Below are positions 1 through 8,507 of a DNA stretch of 64,000 nt, piece after piece (the stretch's first letter is position 1; every line of letters begins with the position of its first letter). Both the position numbers and the translations under genes were made by a program. Source of the stretch: Candidatus Trichorickettsia mobilis. Lineage in GTDB: Bacteria > Pseudomonadota > Alphaproteobacteria > Rickettsiales > Rickettsiaceae. The stretch is from NCBI RefSeq assembly GCF_034366785.1, contig NZ_CP112932.1, positions 744,001-808,000 of the forward strand. Direction: 5' to 3'. Under the pieces are notes generated by a model that saw nothing but the letters and a program-made list of their open reading frames with translations, had not been told where the DNA came from and searched no databases.

Positions 1-231
1 GAGTGTTCGCAGAAAACTACGCATCAAGTTAAGAGAAATTAACACTCAGCCGTCATTGCGAGGTGCATAGCCGAAGCAACTCCAGGAAACAACTTAATAA
101 TTGGATTGCTCTAAAAGATTGCAACGACTACAATGTAGTCTCGCAATCTGGTATATCCCCACGAATTGCGTAGTCATTAGAGAGCGTTCAAAGCTTGATG
201 ACTCTTTTCGTGTAGGTTTCTGCGAACACTC
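1..231. repeat. Palindromic element, GTTCGCAGAAA-end family
   Basis: The first 15 bases (GAGTGTTCGCAGAAA) are repeated exactly in inverted orientation at 217-231, so this looks like one complete 231-bp element with short terminal inverted repeats. The interior carries the CGTCATTGCGAGG and GCCGAAGCAA strings that recur in other spacers here (34.7, 36.7 and 38.6 kb). No reading frame of note. The window begins at base 1 of the element, so its left flank is unseen. Confidence 0.7.
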
Positions 232-342
232 CCTAAAAAAACCAATGATCTATTCAGACTCCTGATATTTTATCTATATTTTTGTACATATTTTTATATA
301 CTGGTTACAAAATATCATCTGCAAATCAAAGAGGCTTAAGTC

Positions 343-1320
343 ATGCAAAAGTTTTTAAGTTTAGTAATTACAGCCGCTGTCTTATATATGATTTTTCAAA
401 TGAAAACTGATAATAAGTCAGGTAGTCAAGATACTGAAAAAGCTCAACAACAGAGTACCACAGCATCAACAACAGAGAACCAAAATCTTACAGGAAATTT
501 TCTTGAAAAGACGGTGTCTAATGTGCTAATTAATGTTTTAAAAACTGAAGAAGGTAAGTTGTTTTTTGAGAATATTTTACAACCAGTTAACAAACCAATA
601 GCAGGAATCGAGGGATTTAAAGTTAATAATGCTGATTTAATTAAATCAATGTTTAAGATCAATGATTTCGGCGAAGGCACAATAGGCCCAGCTTCTTGTG
701 GACATGTTGTTACTGTAAGTTATCAGATTCTAGATCTAAGCAATAACATGGTAGATCAACAAACCAAAACCTTTACCTTGGGATCACAACCAGTTATAGC
801 TGGTCTTGATAATGTCATAGTTGGCATGATGGTTGGCCAAACTCGGCATGCAATTATACCAGCAAAATACGCTTATCAGGCTGATCGATACAAGAATCTT
901 GGTATAGATCAAGATGCTACTTATAAAATTAATGTAGCTCTAAAAGAGATTCTTCCACATAACTTTGCCAAAATTGGTGAGGTTAAAATTTTTGATGATG
1001 AAATTGCTTATCGAGTACCATTAATTTGCGGTGATAGAGCAATATTTAATGCTAAAATTACTAAATTGGCAAATGGTAAGGTGATATATGATACCGTCGC
1101 AAAATCACAGAAAATTCAAATGAGAATTGGCGATATTAATTATCCAATGATTTTTTCTCATGCTCTATATGGTAAAATTCCTATAGGAACTAGGACAGTA
1201 ATTGCTAAAGGCAGAAACTATAAAGCTCTAGGTGCTGGAGTTAGTGTACTCTTTCCTAAAGAACAATTGCCGACTGATGAATATTTTATGTTGGAACTAA
1301 GCGATTTTGAAACAGAATAG
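343..1320 (+). CDS. FKBP-type peptidyl-prolyl isomerase-like envelope protein
   Basis: 325 aa. A short hydrophobic N-terminus (residues 3-19, LSLVITAAVLYMIFQ region) suggests a membrane anchor or signal sequence, followed by a Ser/Thr/Gln-rich linker to about residue 60. Residues 110-205 resemble an FKBP domain: a G.G..A..G..V.V.Y start and GLDNVIVGMMVGQTRHAIIP. A second, more divergent FKBP-like stretch follows at about 215-325. FKBP isomerases catalyse proline cis-trans isomerisation in protein folding; the anchor suggests action in the periplasm. The stop lies 21 bp before the aspartokinase start, so the two genes may be co-transcribed. The fold assignment is by motif reading, and catalytic competence is not established. 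Confidence 0.6.
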   Translation: MQKFLSLVITAAVLYMIFQMKTDNKSGSQDTEKAQQQSTTASTTENQNLTGNFLEKTVSNVLINVLKTEEGKLFFENILQPVNKPIAGIEGFKVNNADLIKSMFKINDFGEGTIGPASCGHVVTVSYQILDLSNNMVDQQTKTFTLGSQPVIAGLDNVIVGMMVGQTRHAIIPAKYAYQADRYKNLGIDQDATYKINVALKEILPHNFAKIGEVKIFDDEIAYRVPLICGDRAIFNAKITKLANGKVIYDTVAKSQKIQMRIGDINYPMIFSHALYGKIPIGTRTVIAKGRNYKALGAGVSVLFPKEQLPTDEYFMLELSDFETE

Positions 1321-1341
1321 TAGACTCTAGAACAAAATTTT

Positions 1342-2529
1342 ATGGAGTTAATAGTTCAAAAATTTGGAGGAACATCAGTTGCTGATACTAACAGAATTAA
1401 AAAAGTAGCACAGCTAATTCAGACTGCTTTAACTGAAGGTAATCAACTCATTGTGGTGGTATCGGCAATGGCAGGAGTCACGAACCAATTAATTACATTA
1501 TGTAGTGAAGTATCGGCTCTGGACACATCAGCTAATTGGGCTGAATATGACACTGCTTTATGTAGTGGCGAAATGGTCACGACGGCATTACTAGCATTAT
1601 GTTTACAGACTGCAGGTGTTAAGTCGAGATCAGTGTTGGCCTGGCAATTACCTATTTTGACTAACGACAATTATGGTCATGCTGCAGTTGAATTAATTGA
1701 TAATAATATATTAAAACAGTGCTTAAGACAAGGAATCGTTCCAGTGGTTGCAGGATTTCAAGGAATTACCTCCGAGCATAAATGTACTACTTTAGGCAGA
1801 GGAGGATCAGATACAACTGCTAGCTTAATTGCTGCAAGTATGCAAGCCAACCGTTGTGATATTTATACAGATGTTGAAGGAGTATTTACTGCAGACCCAC
1901 GGATTGTATCTACTGCTAAGAAGCTTAAAGAAATATCTTTTGAAGATATGCTGGAATTATCCTCATCCGGAGCAAAAGTACTGCATCCTCGCTGTGTCGA
2001 AACCGCAATGAGGTATAATATACCTATTAGAGTAGTATCCTCATTTGCTAATAACGTTAGCGGCACCTTAGTTACGACAAGAGATAAAATAATGGAACAT
2101 AAAGCTATCACCGGTATTACCTCAAATAAGAATTTATTAAAACTCACTATATACAGCCCTAAAGTTGATTTTGGCATAATTTGTTCAGAGCTAGCGCAAA
2201 ATAATATTCATATTGAACTAATGATAAATATGACTGTCGGTGAAAATTATAGTTTTATTGTACAATTAAGTGATAAAAATAAATTAGAGTTACTATTATA
2301 CAAGCTGAACATTGATTTTGCTATCGATGTAAATATCGCAACTGTATCAATAGTAGGATTTGGTATTAAAAATAACAATTTATTTATCCAAGCAATGTTG
2401 GAAGCAATTAACAAAGAATCAATAGCAATATTTGCGGTACAAATCTCGGAAATTAAAATGCTGGTGTTGATAGAAGATACTCATACCGAAAAAGTAATTC
2501 GTATTTGTCACCGATTTATTGACGAATAA
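1342..2529 (+). CDS. lysC: Aspartate kinase
   Basis: 395 aa, usual length for a monofunctional aspartokinase. It phosphorylates L-aspartate to aspartyl-4-phosphate, the first step towards diaminopimelate, lysine, threonine and methionine; in reduced Rickettsiales the main need is diaminopimelate for peptidoglycan. The N-terminal catalytic signature KFGGTSVAD is at residues 7-15, the kinase core contains GRGGSDTTA (about 153-161) and YTDVEGVFTADPR (about 175-187), and the C-terminal region (from about 262) fits paired ACT regulatory domains. The start ATG at 1342 sits directly before the KFGGTS signature, as usual. No odd features. Confidence 0.95.
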   Translation: MELIVQKFGGTSVADTNRIKKVAQLIQTALTEGNQLIVVVSAMAGVTNQLITLCSEVSALDTSANWAEYDTALCSGEMVTTALLALCLQTAGVKSRSVLAWQLPILTNDNYGHAAVELIDNNILKQCLRQGIVPVVAGFQGITSEHKCTTLGRGGSDTTASLIAASMQANRCDIYTDVEGVFTADPRIVSTAKKLKEISFEDMLELSSSGAKVLHPRCVETAMRYNIPIRVVSSFANNVSGTLVTTRDKIMEHKAITGITSNKNLLKLTIYSPKVDFGIICSELAQNNIHIELMINMTVGENYSFIVQLSDKNKLELLLYKLNIDFAIDVNIATVSIVGFGIKNNNLFIQAMLEAINKESIAIFAVQISEIKMLVLIEDTHTEKVIRICHRFIDE

Positions 2530-2547
2530 ATATAGAGAGCAGTCACT

Positions 2548-2805
2548 ATGATAAACAAAGATAATCCCCAAATTAAACCCGGTCTTTATCAACATTACAA
2601 AGGAAACCTGTATCAAGTAATTGGTGTTTCAAGGCATTCTGAGAATTTAGAGGTGCTAGTAGTATATCAGGCATTATATGGTAATTACGGTTTGTGGGTT
2701 AGACCAATAGCCATGTTTAATGAGTTAGTGGAACCATCCAATATTCCACGCTTTCGCTATATTGCCGATTCTTTAGGTACAGCAGCAGAACTCATAAAAA
2801 GGTAA
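2548..2805 (+). CDS. DUF1653 family small protein
   Basis: 85 aa. The KPGLYQHYKGNLYQVIGVSRHSE start and the Y.ALYG.YG.WVRP..MF.E segment match the DUF1653 family, small bacterial proteins of unknown biochemical role that are read as a single beta-rich domain. It begins 18 bp after lysC and ends 5 bp before the CPBP protease gene, so it is probably in the same transcription unit. No catalytic motif can be named. Confidence 0.8.
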   Translation: MINKDNPQIKPGLYQHYKGNLYQVIGVSRHSENLEVLVVYQALYGNYGLWVRPIAMFNELVEPSNIPRFRYIADSLGTAAELIKR

Positions 2806-2810
2806 TAGTA

Positions 2811-3671
2811 ATGGTGGTTGCATATGCTTGTTTATTAATAGCGGTGATTTTATCATTATTCGGCAAAAACATAAAAATATTATTGTGTTTTATTATAGTC
2901 GCCCATATTGCAGCGTTCTATGCTCATATAGTTACTCTTACTGGCTTAATGATAATTATGAGTTTCTCTACTATTACATGGTTATATTTTCATCATCACG
3001 ACAAAATAAGGTTAATAAAATGGTGTCTATTCATCATGATGATAAGCTATGGCGTATTATTTTCTCAGCATTTATTGCCAGGATTTAATAATTTCTTGAT
3101 ATTAAATAAAATACGTTTTTCTTTAATATCTTGTCCATTTTCGATGTATCTAAACTTTGACAAGGTAGTAATGGCATTGATTTTATATATATCTAGTCCA
3201 TTATTACTTCAGGAAAAATTTTTGAATCTAACTGCAATTAAGCAATCTTTTAAACTATTAAGTATTTGTCTGCTAATAATTATTCCTACAGCAATGTTGG
3301 GGAATTATTTAACTATTGATTTAAAGATCTCGAAGTACCTCATTATCTGGGCTATCAATAATTTGTTTTTTGTCTGTTTTGCAGAGGAAGTATTTTTTCG
3401 TGGTATAATTCAAACTCACTTTATATCTTTATTAAACAATTATCGCTTACCAGCAATAGTGGCAATTATCATAACCTCGTTATTTTTTGGAGTGGCGCAT
3501 ATTAAAGGAGGAGTGTTATATGCAATTTTTGCTACAGTTTGTAGCATATTTTATGGTTATACTTATCATAGTACTGGAAGAATTTTTGCAGCAATGCTAG
3601 TACATTTTATGCTGAATTTATGTCATTTTATATTTTTTAGTTATCCGGCAGCCATCTCTATGTGCCCTTAG
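2811..3671 (+). CDS. CPBP family intramembrane glutamic protease
   Basis: 286 aa, strongly hydrophobic with about eight predicted membrane segments. The C-terminal part has the CPBP (CAAX protease and bacteriocin processing) motifs: EEVFFR (EExxxR) at about 195, FGVAH (FxxxH) at about 230 and HFMLN (HxxxN) at about 268. These are the catalytic residues of the Rce1-like fold. In bacteria such proteins process membrane proteins or act in peptide or bacteriocin self-immunity; the substrate here is unknown. It lies 5 bp after the DUF1653 gene. Confidence 0.85.
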   Translation: MVVAYACLLIAVILSLFGKNIKILLCFIIVAHIAAFYAHIVTLTGLMIIMSFSTITWLYFHHHDKIRLIKWCLFIMMISYGVLFSQHLLPGFNNFLILNKIRFSLISCPFSMYLNFDKVVMALILYISSPLLLQEKFLNLTAIKQSFKLLSICLLIIIPTAMLGNYLTIDLKISKYLIIWAINNLFFVCFAEEVFFRGIIQTHFISLLNNYRLPAIVAIIITSLFFGVAHIKGGVLYAIFATVCSIFYGYTYHSTGRIFAAMLVHFMLNLCHFIFFSYPAAISMCP

Positions 3672-3718
3672 AGCCTGTCTGACACGCGCATCTAAGAAGT
3701 CTAGTGAATGACGTATAA

Positions 3719-4471
3719 TTAAAATAGGAATGCTTGCCCTTTCTGTACAAATCCTAAAAAACCATCATCTTGAGCATTTGGTAACATCCCTGAGTTATAA
3801 TGATATAGCCACATTTTATTTTTGATATTTAATGGCAATTTAATCAGTTCATTATAATGAGCGTGCACAGCGCTTGGAGTATTTTGAGTCTCGCAATCAT
3901 GAAAAATAAGGTTACTTTGTTCATAGCATGGCAAAAATCGATCGAAGGCCATTCTGGTATCTGTGGTAAGGAATATTTTTTTATCATTAGCATTAAAGAA
4001 TAAGCCATAAGAATCTACTAGATGATGATTATTTTTTACATGCACAGTTTTAACTAACTCAAAATTAATATTTTCCCACTGAAAATCTCTTGTGTGATCT
4101 AAATATTGAGGAATAAAATATGTTTCAAGAGTGGCACTTTCGGTATCTAAAGTTTGCATACCTGCTGATAAGGAGTGTTCCCATAGATTATTTAATATAT
4201 TTTTATGAGCTATAAGATAAGGCTTAGTACAAGAGGTATCAAACTTACGAGAAAAACCAAGCCATTCAAGTCCACCGCTATGATCAGCATGAATATGACT
4301 TATATATATAGAATCAATATCTTTATAAGAATATCCTAAATCGCGCAAAGCAAACCTGGCATCAGATCCACAATCAATAAGTAATTTTTTATCATTAGAC
4401 TCAATAAGTATATTAGAATGATAATTATTACTGGTAAAAGCAGCTCCGCTACCAATGAAGGTCATTTTCAT
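3719..4471 (-). CDS. MBL-fold metallohydrolase, RNase Z / class II phosphodiesterase-like
   Basis: 250 aa. The metal-binding motif SHIHADHSGG (H59, H61, D63, H64) and later metal ligands (HDCETQ near 191, HYN near 234) place it in the metallo-beta-lactamase fold, in the group that includes RNase Z-like hydrolases and class II cyclic-nucleotide phosphodiesterases. The N-terminus MKMTFIGSGAAF is typical. It begins 37 bp after the end of the response-regulator cyclase gene on the same strand, so the two may be co-transcribed; that invites, but does not prove, a cyclic-nucleotide hydrolase role. Confidence 0.75.
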   Translation of the reverse strand: MKMTFIGSGAAFTSNNYHSNILIESNDKKLLIDCGSDARFALRDLGYSYKDIDSIYISHIHADHSGGLEWLGFSRKFDTSCTKPYLIAHKNILNNLWEHSLSAGMQTLDTESATLETYFIPQYLDHTRDFQWENINFELVKTVHVKNNHHLVDSYGLFFNANDKKIFLTTDTRMAFDRFLPCYEQSNLIFHDCETQNTPSAVHAHYNELIKLPLNIKNKMWLYHYNSGMLPNAQDDGFLGFVQKGQAFLF

Positions 4472-4508
4472 TTGAATAATATTATTGATTCAATCATTAG
4501 TACAAATT

Positions 4509-5819
4509 TTATTTAACCATACAAATGGTAGCACCATCCCATGCTTCCGGACAACCATTTGCTATAAAATTTTTACATCGTTCAATATATAAGAGCAATA
4601 ATTGATCATTTGGTTTTTGCTCCAGACATTGGACAAATAATTTTTGAGCTGCAAAAAAATCTTTATTTTGATATAATTGACAAGCTTTTTCCATATGAGG
4701 TTGAATAGAGAGCTTATATGACTGCTGATCTAAGCTATCTGCATCAAAGACTTCGTATAATTCAGTGATTTTAGATTTACCCATGACTTTAACTTTATCG
4801 ATAAAACGTATTTTAAATTGCTCAGTACTTGGTAATTTACTAAGTACATCACCAGTAATTAATAATTTAGTACTATAAATACGGTTTAGCGACTCAATAC
4901 GTGATGCTACGTTAACCGCATCGCCTATCGCAGTATCATCAATACGGTCTTTTGTTCCTAAAGTGCCCAATACTACTTGACCAGTATTGATTCCAATTCC
5001 TACTACTATTGGCTTAAGCCCTTCTTTAATTATAACTTCATTAAATTCATTCAATATTTTAAGAATCTCAACACCTGCTTGCACTGCATAGTGAGGTAGT
5101 TCTTTAAATAAAGCTATTACACCATCACCAAGAAATTTATCTATAAATCCTTGGTTATGCTCAATAATAGGGTTAATCTTATTAAAATAACGATTCAGAA
5201 GATTAAATATTTGCTCAGGAGTTAACTGCTCTGATAATGTCGAATATCCAATAATATCGCAAAATAATATAGAGAGCTCAAGATTTTTAACTATTTCAGG
5301 CTCAATATTGTCAAATTCTTTAATTAACAACATTTCCAAAAATTGACGAGGGACAAATTTACGAAAAGTTGCCACTTGATTCTCTAAATCTTCTAATAGT
5401 CTATGTTGCGTTAATCCTTTTTCTACAGCTAATAATAAACCTTCTTCATCCCAAGGCTTACGTAAGTAGCTAAATAGATTAGCGTTATTAATAGCATTTA
5501 TTGCTGATTCCAACGTAGCTTGCCCTGTAAGCAGTAATTTTATTGGTTTTGGATATAACGAATGAATTTTAATTAACACTTCGTCACCAGTCATTCTTGG
5601 CATTAATTGGTCAGTAATAATTAGCGCTACTATATTTCCTTCCTCATAAATGTCCTTAATAATTTCTAATGCTTCTTCTCCGCTTTCAGCTATTTCATAC
5701 TCATAACTATCTTTAAATTTATTCTGTAACTGCGATAATAAACTATCTAACACAAACTTTTCATCATCCACGCAGATAATATAAGCTTTTTTAAGAGATT
5801 TTCTATGGTCAGCTTGCAT
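4509..5819 (-). CDS. Response regulator with class III adenylate/guanylate cyclase domain
   Basis: 436 aa. Receiver domain at residues 11-137: acidic pair D18/D19, phosphoacceptor D70 in ITDQLMPRMTG, and K121 in YLRKPW. A helical linker with KFVPRQFLE (154-162) leads to a class III cyclase domain (about 178-365). The two metal aspartates are visible (D188 in LFCDIIGY, D232 in KFLGDG), as are K228 and the transition-state Asn and Arg in GDAVNVASRIE, so catalysis looks possible. The C-terminal 70 residues resemble a TPR-like tail. It probably makes cAMP or cGMP under control of the kinase encoded 51 bp upstream. Nucleotide specificity is inferred only. Confidence 0.88.
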   Translation of the reverse strand: MQADHRKSLKKAYIICVDDEKFVLDSLLSQLQNKFKDSYEYEIAESGEEALEIIKDIYEEGNIVALIITDQLMPRMTGDEVLIKIHSLYPKPIKLLLTGQATLESAINAINNANLFSYLRKPWDEEGLLLAVEKGLTQHRLLEDLENQVATFRKFVPRQFLEMLLIKEFDNIEPEIVKNLELSILFCDIIGYSTLSEQLTPEQIFNLLNRYFNKINPIIEHNQGFIDKFLGDGVIALFKELPHYAVQAGVEILKILNEFNEVIIKEGLKPIVVGIGINTGQVVLGTLGTKDRIDDTAIGDAVNVASRIESLNRIYSTKLLITGDVLSKLPSTEQFKIRFIDKVKVMGKSKITELYEVFDADSLDQQSYKLSIQPHMEKACQLYQNKDFFAAQKLFVQCLEQKPNDQLLLLYIERCKNFIANGCPEAWDGATICMVK

Positions 5820-5869
5820 TGCAAAATCCTGCTTCTTCTGGTTGTGTATAGCTAGAGTCAGACATGCTC

Positions 5870-7336
5870 TTAGGTGGTGACCGACGCTATAACTGGTAAT
5901 GTTATTTTAAAACATGTAGCGCCTGGCCTACTAGTAAATGTGATTTGACCATTATGAGTCTTAATAATTTTCTGACAGATCGTTAGCCCTATACCAATTC
6001 CTTCTCCTCTAGGCTTAGTAGTAAAATATGGTTCAAAAATTCTTGGGATAAGTTCAGGCGAGATACCAGGTCCATTATCCTCAAACTCTACAATAATATT
6101 ATTTTCTTGCAGCGAGGTAGTAATAATGATTTGACCATTACCTTTCATAGAATAAATAGCATTGTTTAATATATTCGTCCAAACTTGAATTAATTGTTCA
6201 GCTCTACATAGAAATTTAGGTAATGGTTGATAATTAGTAATAACATTAATGCCATATTTTAATTTGTTATGCAGGATAGTAATTGTAGTATCTATATCAT
6301 TACATATATCTGTTTCAGTGATTGTTCCAGCATCCGCCCTAGAATAAGAGCGTAAAGCACTGACCAAAGAAGAAATTCGACTACCAGCTACTTTTATATT
6401 CTTAATATGCAAGTAATTTATGCCAAACTGTTTCAAAAACTCAATAACATAATTACCATTTGGATTTTTTAGAATTGATAGTACCCCATCCATATTTTGA
6501 TCAGTAAAGCCCATGCTTGCTAGGTCTTTACTTAAGGTAGATGATAGATCAAACCCATTAGCAACTAGTTTTTCACTAATTAATTTAGCAGCACTGCGAC
6601 GTTCTTTAGTAGACTGACCAGCATAATTAAATGATAAAATTTGCGTGCATAAGTCATGGTAAATAGTTTTTTCAGATTCAGCTAAGTTTAGAAACTCAAC
6701 ATCAACTTGCGTAGAACTACTATAATATTTTTCTATCTCACCAATACCAGCAATAATTGCCCCTAGTGGAGTATTAACCTCATGCGCAATTCCCGTAATA
6801 AGCTGCCCTAAAGATGCCATCTTCTCAGATTGAATGAGTTGCAACTGGTTTTGTTTTAAAGTATCTAACGCTGTTACTAGTTCTTGCGTGCGCTCGTTAA
6901 CCAGATGTTCTAGATTCTCTTTATATTGCTCTAATTGCCTTATGGCTTTAACTTTTTCGGTAACATCACGAAAGCTCCACACTCTACCCACAATCTTACC
7001 TTCTATTTGCTGTGGAATAGAGTAGCGTTCAAATATTCTACCATCTTTAAATAACAAAGTATCAAAACTTTCTTTGGTGAGATCCTTATATAATTCCTTT
7101 ACTTTCTCTACGAATGATACAGGATCTATAAGCTGACTAAGAACATAGTTCAGCGCCGGCTCATCATTTTCTTGCTGCTCAACTTCCGGAGGAATATGCC
7201 ATAAATCTATAAAACGTTTATTATAACCAAGAATTTTGCCTGTGTTGTCTACAACTAATATACCATCAGCAGTAGATTCCAAAGTAGCTAATAATAACGA
7301 AAAAGACTCAACATGCGACAATATTTTATATTTCAT
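5870..7336 (-). CDS. PAS-domain sensor histidine kinase
   Basis: 488 aa, no membrane segment, so a soluble sensor. PAS domain at about 12-128 (STADGILVVDNTGKILGYN), a coiled-coil linker at 128-170, and a HisKA-type dimerisation domain with the phosphoacceptor H185 in GIAHEVNTP. An unusually long helical insert separates this from the ATP-binding domain: N box NILNNAIYSM, G1 box EDNGPGI, and PYFTTKPRGEGIGIGL. It probably phosphorylates D70 of the cyclase-bearing regulator encoded immediately downstream. The ligand of the PAS domain cannot be told from sequence. Confidence 0.9.
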   Translation of the reverse strand: MKYKILSHVESFSLLLATLESTADGILVVDNTGKILGYNKRFIDLWHIPPEVEQQENDEPALNYVLSQLIDPVSFVEKVKELYKDLTKESFDTLLFKDGRIFERYSIPQQIEGKIVGRVWSFRDVTEKVKAIRQLEQYKENLEHLVNERTQELVTALDTLKQNQLQLIQSEKMASLGQLITGIAHEVNTPLGAIIAGIGEIEKYYSSSTQVDVEFLNLAESEKTIYHDLCTQILSFNYAGQSTKERRSAAKLISEKLVANGFDLSSTLSKDLASMGFTDQNMDGVLSILKNPNGNYVIEFLKQFGINYLHIKNIKVAGSRISSLVSALRSYSRADAGTITETDICNDIDTTITILHNKLKYGINVITNYQPLPKFLCRAEQLIQVWTNILNNAIYSMKGNGQIIITTSLQENNIIVEFEDNGPGISPELIPRIFEPYFTTKPRGEGIGIGLTICQKIIKTHNGQITFTSRPGATCFKITLPVIASVTT

Positions 7337-7365
7337 AAAATTTAATTATAAGATAAGCTTTTAAA

Positions 7366-8472
7366 TTAAATGTCATGACGACCTTTTGTAGTAGGTTTAG
7401 AAATTTTAGGGGTATGACCTGGTTGTGATACACGTGCATTATCCTCTAATTTAAGGGAATGCACGTGCTTTACAGTTTTAGTTATATTTTGTGCTTTTGA
7501 TTTTAATTTTGATGCGTGTAATTCTTTAGCTTGATGATCTTTGCTTAAATTATCAGGAATGTCTATTTCTTTTACTAAACGTTTTAGCGTTTTTAATCCA
7601 CAATGATCAGGATTGATCGACCCTTCTCGCTCATATCGTTTATTGTGAATATGGTGATGCTTTTTTATAAGGTGATGCGCTATATTTTTATCTAATTTTG
7701 GATCAGCTAATAATTCTAACTCCTTATCTCTTTTAGCGCATTTTGTTTTGATAGCATTTAAGGTTTTGCTATGTTTATCAATTTTTTGTTGGTGTTTAAT
7801 TTTTAATCTTATTAGCTCTTTCTGTTTTTCATGCGGCAAGTCAGTAGTTGCTAACATTTTATCAAACTGCGCTATTTTTTCTTGTTTATATTTAAGGGAA
7901 TTAGTGAGCTTTTCTTCCAATTCATATATTTGCTCCCACTTTTTAGCCTTGGTTGCTAATTTCTCTTCAGCCTTTGCTTTTTCGTCTGCACTATCATGTT
8001 GACCAGTTAATTTTGCTTGTTCATTTTTACTTAGCTCTTTACCTGACAATGCTTTTTCCAGAAGTTTATTATCATGCTCTAATTCTTGCAGCATATCTGC
8101 GCTATATGAATTATATTCTTTTTTTAAAGATTGTATTTTTTGTTCATGCATCTCGTGAACAAATGCTTCATCAAAATGCTTGTTTAAATCTGCATTATTA
8201 TGCCTTTGTTCTTCTGTTAATCCCGATTGGTTAATGTTAGTATCTTTTATTTGCTGTTCTTGTGCGGCAATTTTAAAGCTAAGATCACTAACGATATTAC
8301 GTAATGCTGGTGGAATATTAGGCATAGCCAATAGATTAGTAATAATATTATGCAATCTATCAAAATCAGCTAATCTTAAACTACTAATTTCTGCTTTAAT
8401 TTTATTAATTTCGTTGATGACAAAAGCTTGATCATCATTAGGTTTCTGCGTATTTTTATTTTGAAGGGGCAT
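7366..8472 (-). CDS. Lys/Glu-rich coiled-coil protein, unknown function
   Basis: 368 aa, not recognised as a named family. Almost the whole chain is charged and predicted helical, with long coiled-coil stretches (about 100-250) and a basic C-terminus rich in Lys and His (KKHHHIHNKRYE at about 273). There is no signal peptide or membrane segment. It is the last gene of a same-strand block with the Sca4 homologue (35 bp away), a glycine-zipper protein and a pentapeptide-repeat protein. Composition and context suggest a secreted or effector-like protein; this is inference. Confidence 0.65.
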   Translation of the reverse strand: MPLQNKNTQKPNDDQAFVINEINKIKAEISSLRLADFDRLHNIITNLLAMPNIPPALRNIVSDLSFKIAAQEQQIKDTNINQSGLTEEQRHNNADLNKHFDEAFVHEMHEQKIQSLKKEYNSYSADMLQELEHDNKLLEKALSGKELSKNEQAKLTGQHDSADEKAKAEEKLATKAKKWEQIYELEEKLTNSLKYKQEKIAQFDKMLATTDLPHEKQKELIRLKIKHQQKIDKHSKTLNAIKTKCAKRDKELELLADPKLDKNIAHHLIKKHHHIHNKRYEREGSINPDHCGLKTLKRLVKEIDIPDNLSKDHQAKELHASKLKSKAQNITKTVKHVHSLKLEDNARVSQPGHTPKISKPTTKGRHDI

Positions 8473-8507
8473 ATTAAATTACCATTCATTGACATTTTTC
8501 TTGATCT

